Shown here one piece after another: positions 25,951-40,300 of a DNA stretch of 64,000 bases. The translations under genes were made by a program, and so were the position numbers. Numbering within the stretch: the first letter of the stretch is position 1; the number at the start of each line of letters is the position of its first letter. Origin of the DNA: Rotaria sordida (Eukaryota > Rotifera > Eurotatoria > Philodinida > Philodinidae); NCBI GenBank assembly GCA_905250125.1, contig CAJNOL010000637.1, forward strand, positions 52,272 through 116,271, given 5' to 3'. Under the pieces are notes generated by a model. The model saw only the letters and a program-made list of their open reading frames with translations. It was not told the DNA's origin and ran no database searches.

Positions 25951-28900
25951 ATATTTTGATCACGTCAAATATTTAATATTATTGATTTATTTATTTGTTT
26001 TCGGACAATAGTATCAAATTCAAAAGAATGATTGAATCAATAAAATAATAGAACCAAATAAGTAGTAAAAAAATTATTAAAAATCAAACATATTTCATAT
26101 CAAGGTTAACTAGTTACGAACAGGTAAGTCAGGTTTTGTCAATTATGATGATGGTTGCACTATTTGAATATATAGTATACACATTTTTGTCTGTTCTGCA
26201 TCTTGAAACAACGATAAATATATACTGTTGTATGCTCATCATATTTTTTTTGTGTTTTGAGAGATAGAATGTTATTATTAGTGTAAGGTCGTAAAAACCT
26301 TGTTCAGAATTTATCGTGTCAAAGAAGGAAAAAAGTTAGACAAAAGTTACCGCTTATTACATATTATTAGACGTAAACAAACAACAATATAAAAGCTATG
26401 AAAGTAAATGATGGCATAATCAATAATATAATTTGTTCAAAAAAACTAATATAATACAAAAAATAAACAAAAATAAAAAAAAAAAATCAATAAAATATTT
26501 TTGATATACAATAAAAATGTATATTTAGGTCGTTGTGCATATGTATGATTCTTCATTAAGATAAGAAATGTCCGTAGCAAAAAAGACTTTTTTTGATAGA
26601 AAATAATAAGTAAAATCATTCTTTTGGAAATTTTTAAAAGACAATACAATAAAAATCTATTCTATATTTAATTCAATCAGGTGTTTTCTACACTATAATA
26701 ATATTAGGGTAAACTAGGTTTAAACAATGAGGAGTCTGATATGACAAAGCTCTTCGATGACCAAGGTCTGTATGGTGAAGTAGCAGGTTTTAGCTGGCAT
26801 GACTTCAATAGGTAGAGAGGGAAGGGCTCAGCCCTTCTAGCCCTCTTGGTTACATCTCAATTATAGCCAAAGAATCATATTTTAAAGATACTATACATAC
26901 CGTTCTTCAAGTGTTATGGAGTACAGATCATGATAACTTACTCCATATGTTTATCAGGTACTATCATCGTTTTTTTTTTGTAGAGCAACTTCATAATTAT
27001 ATATTCTTTTACAAAATCATTTACGAATTTCATACTGTTTTTTTTTTATATCTGTGACCATGTCTATGAAGTCTAATGAGTGGAATAGAAATTCATCAAG
27101 TGTCTTTTTCTGTATCTTATCGTTTTTCTGTGGTTATGATGATGTCGATGATTTATATTCTTAATAGATAAAAATCTGCTTAGTAAGAAATTTAAATAAA
27201 TGATCAACATCGATTTTTACAAGATTTATTTATTTAGTATTATTAGCTTTAAAAAAGAAATAGGTATGAGTATAAAATGTGTTAACATTGATCAATGTTG
27301 TAAATAATCAGAAGATTAAAGCAAAACTAAAGATCAATAAGATTACTCTAAAAACATCCGCTCAAGTTAATGAATAATAGTTTTAACACATTTCATTTCA
27401 CTACAATGAAATCTGATATATCGCTCATACTTTTTATTTACTATGAAAATATAATTTTGTTTTTTTTCTTCAAGTCTTTTCCCGACATTAATCATCGAAC
27501 AAAAAAAAACAATCTAAAAATAACATAATATTTTGTCAACACATCAACTGAAAAGGATTCTGTCAGATTTAATAGTTGTCTTTGAATAATTAAATTATGT
27601 GTATAATTGAAAAGCATAGATGAAATTATCCTTGTAGGAAATCTTAATTTGCTGAGCATTTCTTTATAACGAATGTAGCATAAATTTTCCATTTATTTTA
27701 CTTCTTTTGTATTTTAAATTAGGACACGTTAAAAGTCAATCGTTATTTTTCTCTTTGTAAGACTATGCATAACTTCTTCTTCAAACTTGGTCTACAAAAT
27801 ATTTCACTTATACATAATAAAGTATTTAAACACTTAAAACATTACTTAGTGACCTTAGAAACTACTATGTAATTGTCTAAAAAGTGTATTTTCATTTGTT
27901 TTTTTCTCTAATTAAAGACCAATTGTAAATTACAATATATCAATAGATTGTCCGTTTAAAACTCTATCGATAATATCTTTAAAAAAATAATAAAATATTT
28001 TGAGATGTCGGAATATGTCAATTGTAGAGTCATAATTTTTATCATCATAAACAATTATTACAGTTTAACTGTGATATGTTTTTATAGAGAATTGTTTGAA
28101 CTTTTTGGTGCTTATCCAAAAATTCAGAACTCATTTTTACTATAGTTTAAAAATTGAATAGGCGCTGTAATCTCGACAATTTACAAGTTGAGATTGGTGA
28201 GATGATTTTTTTATCACGTTGAGAAAGGTTTATCAATTTCTGTAACCAGATTTCTTATCATGAATTTTCATATCTGTAAAGTCGGTCGATGCTTCATATA
28301 TTTTTTTTTTATATTGCAAAAATATTCTTTTAAGAATCAAAGCCATGAGTTCGTGACCAGTGTTTTATGTAGACTTTTTCTTTCCAAGGAATGATTCAAA
28401 ACCCCAGGAAGGTAAACATCTATTTTTGAAAGTATAAGTGCATACTACATGCTACAATAACCAAAAGTTCCAGCAGAGTCAATCCGATCCTTGGAGAGGC
28501 GCCGCCTTCTCAGCCGTGACGCTGAATAAACCATTGTACGTAACGTAAAGATGATATATCTTTTTGAAAAAACAAATCTAATGAAAAATCTTTGGCATAC
28601 TCGTGATAAGACTCATTTGATTATATTATTTTTTGAGGTTCTGATTTAAATATTGAGATGTAATTGATTTCTATGAGACTGATTTGAAATTCTGATACTC
28701 CTATGATGAATATGATATCGATTTTTAACTTTTCTTTTCGTATAGGTTTGAATTTGCCTTAATAGGTACTCGGTCGAGGATATTGAAATGTGATAATCCG
28801 TAAAATGATTCAAGTATATGAAAACGATTATTTCTTTTTAATATAAAAGAAACGATAAAAATTTTAAAATACAAACGGTGATGGAGAACAGAGAATTCAA

Positions 28901-29266
28901 TTGAAATGAGTTTTAAAAAACTTACATCTGTGTAGATTTTAAGATATTTTATGATTGATCATACATGTTTGACTATTATGCATATTTTCGATTTACATAT
29001 TGACCAAATAGTCTGTTATTTTTTATGACGATAATAATACACTATTGATTAAAATATATCACGACTGTGGTAGTGTATTGATTAAACTCAATGCGGTATA
29101 CTGGAATATATGCACAAACTATTTGATTATTGTTTTTAACAATTCAAAATCTCTTTTTCGTTGTATTATTTCATTATAGAAATGTACTAATGACGGTGGT
29201 TCTTTTATACCTTGTAGAAAGCTTAAGGGAACTTTTTCTCTGTATGCACTGATAGTAAACACAACG
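25951..29266. other. Gene-free stretch upstream of the nuclear receptor
   Basis: AT-rich sequence with no gene I can support. A short block at about 28450-28530 resembles one at 40405-40475 and is listed separately. The nuclear receptor promoter must lie at the left end. Confidence 0.45.
28450..28530. repeat. Dispersed short repeat, copy 1
   Basis: Contains ACAATAACCAAAAGTTC followed by a GC-rich core (GGCGCCGCC) and GTGACGCTGAATAAA. A related block is at 40405-40475. Confidence 0.4.
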
Positions 29267-30019
29267 CTCTACATTTTTGCGATATTGCATTATTCTTGAT
29301 ATAATATCGTAATAGTAAAATTTAGTAAAAACTGTTTGCTATGGTATATGACGATGGTGTCCACAACAGCCTAGAGCGTTCCAAAAAACATGAAATTCTG
29401 TGACGACAACAGTACTGTCCATTGTAAAGGAAATAAAAGGCGCACTGGTATCTATTGAGTAACTTTTGATAGAAACAAGTTAGACACTTCGGTTTTCACA
29501 TTTAGAAGGCGAAGGAGAAGATCCAAACCAATCATATATAATAGGTTTTTTGATGTAGTTTCTTTAAGGCTTTCAATCGATCACTTTGAAAAACAAACTT
29601 ATCTCACGTGATGTTTACAGTGAATTTGCATCTTTTAGATGTGCATTAAAATTGCCAATTGAAGATCTATAAAACTGCGCAAGGCTCAAATGTTAAAATT
29701 TAATCATTTAAGTGTTATAGGTACTCTACTTGAAATTCTAAGTCAATTTTTCTAACAATTTCTACGAAAAGAAATCAATTTTTTTTAGAACTCTAATTAT
29801 AAAAGCTTATAATATACGATTCATTAGGTCTTTACTTTCTCTTTCTACAGGTGAAAAACCGCAGTTGTCTATCTTGTTTTTATCAAAACTTTTTCAAAAA
29901 GTACCCATTCGTCTTTTTTTATCAGTGTTATTGTTACATTTGGTAACAGACAGTTCTTATCAAAATTTTACTACTATGATATCACTTAAAGAATAATTCA
30001 ATATCGCAAAAATGTAGAG
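29267..30019. mobile_element. TIR element, 753 bp, non-autonomous
   Basis: The left arm CTCTACATTTTTGCGATATT (29267 on) is inverse to the right arm ending AATATCGCAAAAATGTAGAG (30019). Pairing continues about 75 bp inward through TATTCTT, TAGTAAAATTT and AACTGT. The interior has no ORF of note. The superfamily is unassigned because no target duplication was clear. Confidence 0.6.
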
Positions 30020-33012
30020 TATTATTTTTATTATCAATGCATACCTTCTAACAAGTTTTCTCAAACTTTTTCGAAAGTATTTAAAACGTCAGCCCCCACT
30101 ACGTTTGATGTGTATTCTAAGAATGTCAATAATTTATAGATTATAATCGAAAAAATTTTTAAAAAAGGCTGTCGAATCTCTTTTCATATGTTTATACTTT
30201 GTAAATATCAAATAAGATTTTTGAAAGAATAAATTTTACATCTTAAAAAAAAAAACTGATTCATTAATTTCAAAATAGTTATTTTGTTCAAGAAAAAAAA
30301 AAGTTTAGATCAATTTTAATGATTAATACAAGTATACACATGAACTTTGAGATGCTAGTCATTATAGTATGTGAAAGAGACTAAGAAGAAAGAAGTGCAA
30401 GAAAGAGTATATGTTAATGCCTGAAAAAAAACAGAATGTATTGAACGATCTCAAATAATAATAAAAAACTTGGACTACTTCTTCGTTGATCTATTAGAGA
30501 AAACTATCAGTTTATTTAACAAGCATCGATAGATAATAATATTATTTCTCAACAATATTTCTAAATATTTTTCAATAGTTTTATATGATCGTCATTTTTT
30601 CTTTTGCCTGAATCGATCCTCATTATTATACAATTCAAGATCCTATCTACATGTTGTTTAAAATATTTCAAGAGCCAAATGTTAATATGACATCTTGATT
30701 TAAAACAAATACAGTTTTTGCAACAAAAAAGACTTGTAGAGCTTACTTTGCAGTTCTTTCTAGATGTATTTATTTGAAATTCTTTCGTTCATCAAATGAT
30801 AGGTCATAAAGAGTAGTACATCGAATCATTATTTACTATTGTATTGATTCATTTTTAGAAGCAATTATAGAAAAACATAACTTTTTCATAGAAAACCTAC
30901 AATTTTGTTATCAACATTTTAAAATTCTTCCATTTAAAACTATTCGAATGTTTTTCTTTTGATTTTCTAATTTTAACTTCATATTTTTACAATTGATCCA
31001 ATATATTTTATTAGATTTAAATTTAGATTGTTAACTGACCGATGTCTTATTTGATTTATATTATTATTAATACATTGTTTAACAATATGATTAGTGTACG
31101 TGAAGTTATAAACTTATTGTAAATGCTCGTTTTTGTGAAATTTCCTTGAAAAAAAATAGTTAAAGAATACTATGTATTTTCGAATTTGTGATATGTTTTC
31201 ATGTATTTCTTAAAGTATTATCTTATTATAATGATGAATATATTAATCCAAAAAAATTTTTTTTTTCATACTTAAAATACTTTTGTTGACCTTTTCTTCT
31301 TCGATACACAAAATTTGTTATTATATGTTGATATTATAAAGACGCACGTCTCATGTCAGTACGCTTGATAACGCTAGTTGATTTCAGTCTTTGTTTTAAT
31401 AATCTAATATAGATATATGACAGTTTTGAAAAGAGAAGAAAGCGACATATTTAATTTATATACATATCACAAACAAAAACAATCGTACGTGTATAAGGTC
31501 ATTTCTTTGTTCGGCTGTCAAAGAATTATCGCCAAAAATCTGAAGTCTATAATTTATCGTATATAACATAAAACATTTAAAAAAATGCTTAGTTTTGTTC
31601 AAATTTTTTTCTACATAGCTGTGTATCTATTTATTTAATTTAACAAAATGATGGAAATAAAAAAGAAAAAATATTACTATGCTTTACAGAAAAATGAAAG
31701 TTCAAGCATAACAAACTAAAGTGCTATATATTAAGACACTACGAAAAATCTTATCTGGCAGCCCCTTTGATGCTAAAATATGAAAATCACATGTATTCCT
31801 GAGCCTTATTGTACTAATACGAAATATGTCAAGTGAATAGTCTCTAGCAGACTATAATTATTTTCCATGAATAATCGATCGCTGGGGAAATGATCTGTGC
31901 TATTTATTTCTGCATTTCGAACAAAACTTTTTTTTTTTACTTTTTTATTGATGCTTTGTTTTTTTTTCGCCTCGCTCGTTGCTTTTCGTTTTCGTATTCC
32001 ATTTTTCTTAATTTAACATAATCATTATGCTAACTATTAATTAAACTGGCAAATAAGCCAGTTGTACATATCCATTACATCTACAGTAGGTCTCAACACA
32101 CTTTGTTGATGAATACCCATGATCCTTGACATCTTGAATATAAATTTTTGCTTCTAGGATTTTCTAGAACAATCTAAATCTTGTTGTTAATGCTGTTCAA
32201 CTCCTGTCTCCATTGTTCAGAACCTCTGCGAGAGGAGTTTGATGCCTATTGTCCTTGGTTGCTATAGAAATGTACCCAATGACTGTTGACGTCCCTCCTC
32301 TCGATTGATAAAGAAAACATATTCATTGGTCTCAGACTTTTGATTTCCGTTGCTATGCAGGAGGAGAGCTGTACAATTTTAGCTCTACAAAACAATCCAA
32401 TAAATTTATTGAGGTAGATAAAGTTTAATAGATAAGTCAAAGAGTGAACCTTAGAAATTAAATATGCAAAAAAACAGATTAAACAATCAAATCAAATTTT
32501 AGAACTCATATAACAAAAGAAAAAAGAATTTATTGGATATAAAACTTTTGGACTAAAAACAAATTCAATTCAATTCATTTTTTACTCAAAATTTTATTAT
32601 AATACCGATCTAAATATAAATTTCTCATATTCAATTCAAAAAATCAAACTTATAAACTGATCGTCTACATCATTCAATGAGATATTTATAATACAAATAT
32701 TTCAAAATCTAAGATGAACTATTCCACGAATAATTATCCTTTTGCTTGTGTCTTTTTTATTGATGAATATTGAATAAAAATAAGCTATACATAAATTAAA
32801 TGTTTCTATATTTTTATTAGCATTTGGTTTATTAAACTAAGACAAAAATCATGATTTATAATTCTCTTTCAATTGTTCAAACAAAGATATTTAATTTAAT
32901 TGATAATACAAGAAAATCGATGAACGTCAAGGAATATTTATTTATTTTTACGTTTTGATAGTTCAGTTTATATAAATTGGATAATAAAATAAAGAAAAGC
33001 AGAAAAAGAATT
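30020..33012. other. Gene-free stretch and RIBC2 3' flank
   Basis: No gene or RNA is recognised. A less AT-rich patch at 32040-32380 has no coding pattern. The part nearest 33013 is probably the RIBC2 3' UTR. Confidence 0.45.
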
Positions 33013-36000
33013 TTATCTTGATGAACTGTTAAATTGAGTAAAATAAGCAGCTGTTGGTTGATTTGTATAAACAACTCGATCAAGATATGCTTTAAGATTT
33101 CGTTGTTCATTTGATAAACGTTGATTATCATTATAAAGATAATGTTCATTTTCACGTCGTTCACGTTCAATTTGTTTTTCAAGAATCATTCCAGCTTTAG
33201 CTTCAGCAATACGTCGTTGATTCCATTCATTTTCACGTTGTTGTTCTTCTTCATTACGACGCTATACAATTAATTTTATGATCAGAATAATAATAATAAT
33301 AATGAAAACGAAAAGAAAAATTTTAAATTTACTTTTTTCTCTTCAGCTTGTTTTTGTTGTTCTTCACGTATACGACGTAATTGATCTTCATTCATACCTT
33401 TCCATCGATCAGGAACAACACGATGAGGTCCAAATTGACTTATAGCTTGATCAGGATTTTCTGTTAATAAATCACTTGATGCCATATTTGCCATTTCAGC
33501 ATAATTATCATAATCTTCTTGACGTTTTTTTAATGCTCGTCGTTCTTGATTCTCTCCAAACTAATTTAAAAAAAACAAAAGAAGAAGACTTGTATAATTT
33601 ACTTTAACGGAAATAAATCACCAAAAAAAAATTATTGAACGTTATTTATTTTAACGCACTATATTTGCAGATAATTGATAGGATGTTACTAGTTTATCTT
33701 TTGTAACAAAAAGTTCTTATCTCGATTTTTTTGTTAGTAGAAAAAAAAATCTTCAAGGTTAAGTTTTATATTCAAAATAATAATTATCATTAAGTTTTCG
33801 TTTGAGAAATATAAATTATCATTATGTCTTTATTTTTCTATTTCTCATTAGTTAATCATCATTATCTGTTTTTACTAGATTCTGAAGAACCAAAAATAAA
33901 CAATTGATCAATGAACTGTAGTTTGTAAGGACAAAAAATGTATTTTCATTTGTTGAAGATATGAGATGGAGTTCACCTGTTTTCTGCTTATCTTAAGACG
34001 ATATCTATAATTTATGATTTTTATCACACTGTAATTCAATGATACTTCAATTTTTTTATTCTAAATAAAGTAAGGTTATGAAATTATTAAACTAAAATTG
34101 TTGTGTCATAGTGTTCTGTTGTAAATACTTATATTTCGTCTCAATAATACAATCAAATCCTGAGGAAATTGAATAGTATCAATTTCCAATTAGCTTAGAA
34201 ATATTAGTTTTACATCTGCATTAATCAGTACTAATATTAATAGAAAAATATGAAATTGAATTTGTAATTCTAATATATAACTATTAGCATTTTTTAATAT
34301 ATAGATGGTAATTCGAAGTCTTCAAAGGCTTATTTACAGTTATTTCAGTATTATTCTGTTACATTTTGCATTGTATTGACGATATGTAATGTAAGTTTAG
34401 AAAGAAATTCATTGTCAAAATGACAACGATGTACAAAAAATTAAATATACAAGATTAGGAAAATTACAATTTCTTTTCATTTTTTTTAACTTAACGAAAA
34501 AAATCCAATCTATCGTAAGAGAAAATCACCATATTTATTCCGCTTTTATTTTCATCATTAAAAATTTTCATCATATTATTTGAAAGAAAAACAAAACAAA
34601 TTATTCAATTGGATTCAAAAAAAACACTGTATAGAATTCAAAAACATCTATTTTCATTCTAATAATAATTACAATTAAAACAAGATAAATGTTTAAAAGA
34701 CTTCAGTTTTTTAGAAAAAAAAAAATATTTTCTTTATCTTCTATTTTAATAAATCTTCTTCCTAAAGAAAATCAACATAAGTACTACATTGAATATTGTC
34801 ATGTCATCATGAAAAGGTTAATCTCGAAAAATACATCAAGATCAGCTCTTCAAAAATCAATCTTGGGCCAAGTATATTATATATTTTCGAGAGATATTCA
34901 GCAAATAAAGGTCAAAAATACCTCATTTGGCAATCTGAAATTCTCGGTGAACCTTCATTCTATATACATAATTGTATTTGTTTGAGAGAACATCAAAGAG
35001 TCTTTTTTTTTATTCTTACTTTTTAAGTGGAAACAATGTGTAATGTGTTGAAAAGACTCTAAAAACATGGCGCTTTAATTAATAACATACTGCTTCAAAC
35101 AAAACAAAATGAAATATATAGAACAAAGGCGTATAAGAAAATTCAGGGTTGCACGATCAAAAAAGATTTCCTTCTTTTTCTGAAAAGAACACATATCTTT
35201 CAAGCAGAAGGTGGCGGAAATTATTAAAAAATTTTGCCAAAAAGAAAAAAACGTTCCAATTTACAAAATCACATTGTTTCTGGAAGAATAGAACTCAAAC
35301 TATGATCACACGTACGTAACTTAATTTTCATTTTTTAGATACAAATTGACTTTTTTCAAGTGGAGATGAAGACGGACGTGACTTTAAATAATATATAATT
35401 TGAGAACATCATATTATCATGTCAAAAAAAAACAAAAGCAAGATATTTTCTTTTATTTCTAATTATAATCTTTATGAATAGTTTCTAGATTTATTTTTTT
35501 GAACTATGCATATGTTTACTGAAAAAGCTTTCAACAGTCTATTATTATACAAAAATATGCAATGTAAATCATTCATGTGTTATACATGTCTAGCATTCAT
35601 CTTTTGATAGTATATAGTATAATCGACATTCTCATTCTTTTTGTTTTGATGTTATTTTGCTTATTGGAGTTTATAGTAAGATTTACGAGAGAAATTCTCC
35701 AAATGATAAATCATTTTTGAGTTGAAACTATGTGCAGGGTAGCATGAATTTATGACTTAATCCAGACTTTTGATAATTGTCAAAAGTTGTGTTTTTATTG
35801 AAATTTTGCTCACAACAAGACTCAATTTTCGATAATTGTCGAAAGTCAATACTGTGAAATTCGTGTCTTCCTATGTTTATTATGTAGATTCAAATGAACT
35901 ATGAATATCCTGAAAAGAGTTTGTGCCTGTAGCTTATTGCTGTGGAAATATTATACTTTTATGGTATATTTTTAAATGAATGTTGTGATTCAGAAAAATT

Positions 36001-37384
36001 GATTTTTTGAAATTTTGACTTGAAATTTTGCATATAGACAGACCTTAACGAAAATAGGGTTTTTTTTTGTGAATGTTTCAAATTTTATCACTGTTCCTAT
36101 TCTAAGATATAACTACAAAGTAATAGGATGTCTTTTACATCACTCATATACAACTGATAGATTCTATGTTCGCATATTTCAGGATAGAAGCAAATTAAAA
36201 GACCTAAAACTTTCACAAAAGGTTATTCTCGTCGATCCCTGTCGATATGCAAAGTTTCAAGTCGAAATTCGAAAATTAGTTTTTCTGTTACCACGAACGA
36301 CATTCATTAAAAAAAATACTATAAAAATACAATATCTTCGCAATAATAAGCTATAGGCATAAACTCTTTTCAGTATATTCATAGGTCAATTGAGTCTAAA
36401 TAATGCATATTGTCTCAATTCAAAAATGATTTATTATTTGGAGAACTTCTTTGATTAGATGATAGAATATTTTGACCTATGAGAAGCAAAAAAAGGAAAA
36501 GAGAAATTTATGTAGATTTATTTAACTTACTAATGCATCATTATAATTTCGAATTGATTTATTAATATCTCGTCTACATTGTTCGTCAGCTTGTTGAAGT
36601 TCAACAGCTCGTTGATCTAATTCAATTTGTTTAGAAAAAAATAATTGATCAGCCGCTTGTTGTTGTTGCTGTGTACGTTTTTGATTTTCTTGTTGCATAC
36701 GTGACCATTCACGTAATTGTTCTTGTTGATATTTATTTCGAGCACGTGAATTAAGATCTTCACCTTGAAATTTTTGTAAACCAGCTATACCACAACGTGG
36801 ATCGTCATCAGATACACGTGCTGGCATATCTTTTTTTAAAAAATCTGGATCATTTATATCCCATTCTCCTGTTAATTGAAATAGAAAAAAAATATTTAAT
36901 TCAAGTTTTTTTTTTTTCTTTTACGTTGAGCAGATGGTTGTTGATGTAAAGCACGAAATTCATTTACTGCTCGATTATTTTCTCTTGTATCATATTCTTG
37001 ACGACGTTGAAGTAATTGTGCAATTGTATCATTTCGAATAGAATCTTGAGCTATAGAAATTTTAAACGATTAGTTTCTTTTTTTTTGTTTTTAATTCGTA
37101 GATAAGAAAAGATAATTTACCAAAAGCAGCTGCTCGTTTTTGTTCTAAATCGTCCATCCAATTACGATCTTGAATTTGTTGATTAAGTGCTTCTTTATCA
37201 ATCTGTATATATAGAATAATGAAACTATGAATCATTAAAATTAAATAAATTTATCATTTATAAAGACCCCTATTTGTCGATGTTTAGCATTAAATATTCG
37301 TCCCTGACGTTCTTTTTCAGCACGACGACGCCGTTCAATAGCTGCTTTTTCTTTAAGATCAATTGGTAAATCGAGTTTATACAT
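33013..37384 (-). CDS. ribc2: RIBC2, RIB43A-domain microtubule inner protein
   Basis: Six exons: 37384-37268, 37202-37121, 37050-36925, 36868-36531, 33560-33333 and 33261-33013. They total 1140 nt, or 379 aa, close to the human length. Diagnostic stretches are [108 protein letters not shown] and the end [20 protein letters not shown]. The protein is largely coiled coil. It lies inside ciliary doublet microtubules along the ribbon protofilaments and stabilises axonemes. Intron 4 (33561-36530) is 2970 nt, far longer than the others, and holds a 514-bp palindromic element. The donor of exon 1 (GTCTTT) is unusual but is required by frame. Confidence 0.95.
35885..36398. mobile_element. Foldback element A, 514-bp near-complete palindrome in RIBC2 intron
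   Basis: The left half begins TAGATTCAAATGAACTATGA. The right half, read on the other strand, begins TAGACTCAATTGACCTATGA. Pairing continues nearly to the centre, for example AAAGAGTTTGTGCCTGTAGC against AAAGAGTTTATGCCTATAGC, and TTTTGCATATAGACAG against CTTTGCATATCGACAG. The inverted arms make up essentially the whole element. The interior is shared with element B at 49119-49745. Confidence 0.7.
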
Positions 37385-40300
37385 ATTTATTTCGTTTGAA
37401 TAAAACCAGTTATTTCTTGTTTGTGTAGTAGTTTTCTTCTTTTTTTTTTACACAAGACAACACAATATGTCTACCATTAATGTTTAACATTGTCATGGCA
37501 ATACATGCAGAAGAAAAACGTGTGAATCAAATGAAAGTATTTTTTTTTTGAATGACATCAGCGACCTCTGTAAATTTGAAAGTACAACTCTTCACAAAAA
37601 GTAAAAATTAGAATCTACTTTTTTGTTTCTTCGATTTTATAATTCTTCATGACAGATTAAGTTGAAAAATCGTGTAAATCTTAGGCAGTGCGCCTTTTTT
37701 CTGTTGTGTTTCATCTAACTGAAGTCAGCTCAGTTATATGAATATAAATGTGTTACGCTTCTTTGTCATGCATGAACTTCATCGTTATGATAGAAAAAGA
37801 AAAATCACACATATTGTACTGTAACGAAAACAATATATATATATAGGAAAAGTTAAGATTCGAAAAAGGATATATTTAATTATAAGGATCAAATTCATAA
37901 GGAGGAAAAAAGGATATTAAAAATAAAATACATAATCAAACAGAAAAGATTTGTAATTGTGAAATAAGTTTATAATGTTTTTTTGGTTGTACTTCTTTTG
38001 CTCGTTTTTCATTCTCAACACAATTACATTTTGTGTTGAAGAAAGTCACACAACATAGATGGATTTTTTCTGCGAATAGTCCGAATGATTTTAGTGAAAT
38101 GTATTTGTGTGAACTTGTCTATCTTAGAAAAGATTTGAAATATCATCGTTCCTCAAATCGTACTAATGATACATATATTTATCTATTTATAATTATCAAG
38201 ATGGTTTTGCATGATATAATTGATAAGTCGTAGCTTCGCTTAATATTCAACTTGACGAAAGATATTTAAGCGTATCTTTCGAGGTTTCTGGAGAATAGCT
38301 AATGAGAAAAATTTGAAATTTTCAAGGCAAGTAGATCTTGACAAGTAGAGCAAAAGTTGTCGCTTCGGATGCTGCCTTCTATGAAATGTTGGGATTCCGT
38401 TTTTCCGAGCTTCTATGTTCAATCAAGCTGAAAACTTTTTTACAGACACTTGATACTATTCCAAGTGGATTTCTTTTTATTGTTTGTCCTTTGAATAAAA
38501 AAGTCAAAATATCGAAGGTATCCTCAAAAAAATGCATATTTTCTTTTCATAGAGTTGTTTTGTAGGAGCTATTGAAAATCAATAGAACAATAGTTTTTTG
38601 AAATAAAAAGAAAACATTTATCCTAAACAGTACACAGTGTATATGAAAAAAGTTTCAACTCAATCGAACGTACTCAATCGGAGAAATGGGGATGTTTCTG
38701 CACTTTTTTTTTCATGAAAAAGTTGTTTGAAGAAAAACGTAAAACAACGTAAATTTGATTTTTTGAATATTTAAAGGCAATTTTCGAATCCCAAAATGTA
38801 CTCAATAGATAAATACGACTTTGGACTATACAATAGCAACAAAAATGTTGTGACATGAAAGAATGATACCCTTAAATATTATGGACTTTTGAACTCTGCT
38901 TAACCACGATATGAGGTAAAAAATAGTTTCAAAATGTTCATTACAATTAATATAAGGAGAAATGATAGCCCGATTTTAACGTATGTTGTTGTGTCTAATT
39001 ATAGCGTAAATGACTCTTTGAACATGAGACACAATATCATTGAACGTAAAACCATCAATGTCATGACTATCAGCTATGATGCATCATTAATTAGATAGTT
39101 TGTTCTTTCCTGTGTGCTTATATGTGTTTTTCTGACTTTTCTGTTCTTATGCCATATAATGCAGTCTTTGATTCTTTTTTTCTCGAAGAAAAAGAAGAAG
39201 AAGAGAAACATCATCGGTATATCATTGTATGTAAGAGAAATGGGATGTTTTAGAAGATACATATATATATATATGGTATTTCTTTTTTTGTTTTTTATTT
39301 TGTTTTGGAACAAAAAAAAAGTGATATGTCACTGTAAAGAGTACGGAGAGAATAAATAATAATCAATAGTCTATAGAAAAGTGATCGATCAAAATTTGAA
39401 ATTTTGAACGTGAAATTAGTTTTTATGCGAACAAGAAGATGCAGAATTAAGTCGAAGAATGGAATAAAATATTAATCTCATGAGATGTCTCATGCAATAG
39501 GGAAATCTTTTCAAGCATCAAACTTATCTATAATGGGTATTATAAATCAAATCACATACTTCCTATTTATTACTCATATGCTGTAAATGGTATTTGATTT
39601 TATCAACTATCATCCATTAGTCATTTTCTTGAAGGAAAAAGAAAATCAACAAAAACTCTATCTTTTTGCTATAATTGAACCAAGCGATTTTTTTTTGCTG
39701 TCTAATTAAACAGTATTGATAGTCTGTATGCATATGAAAGTTTTTAAAAAATAATTTGATTTAAAGTACATATCATTGTCTTATATGAACTACTATAATT
39801 TTCTTTTCGAGCAATAAAAAAAAAGATATCTAATTACTTTTTTCGATTAATTTTATCGAAGATCAATGTTTTACTATGCGGTATGTTGAAAAAGTTTCAT
39901 TTATAAGTAGTGAAATATGTTTGAAAAAACCTACATTTTTGCAAGGAACACAAAAAATTATTATATTTAAGCAAATCTTCTTACAATATGATCGTTTTGT
40001 ATTAGCAACGAAATGTCTTGAGTTATCGAACAGTACGTAAGTTCAAATAATTTTGATACTTGGGAGATTCCTATAGATTCAATAGAAATATCTCGAGGTA
40101 GAAAAAGAATCCAATAAAGCATGTTTAATATGGATATTTTACATGAGTTCTTTTATCTTAAAAATTCTGAAGAAAAATTTGTTTTCATCTCACTTTCATA
40201 TACACATTAACCTTTTTTTCTTTTTACTGTTGAGAACAAAAGTATTCATGTCATCTGTCAAATGGACTAGTAATATTGAAATTTTCTCTATGAAAAAACC

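Noticed and set aside
34689-36356. Three plus-strand ORFs inside the RIBC2 intron
   Set aside because: One lies in a palindromic element and the others are AT-rich chance frames; no family similarity.
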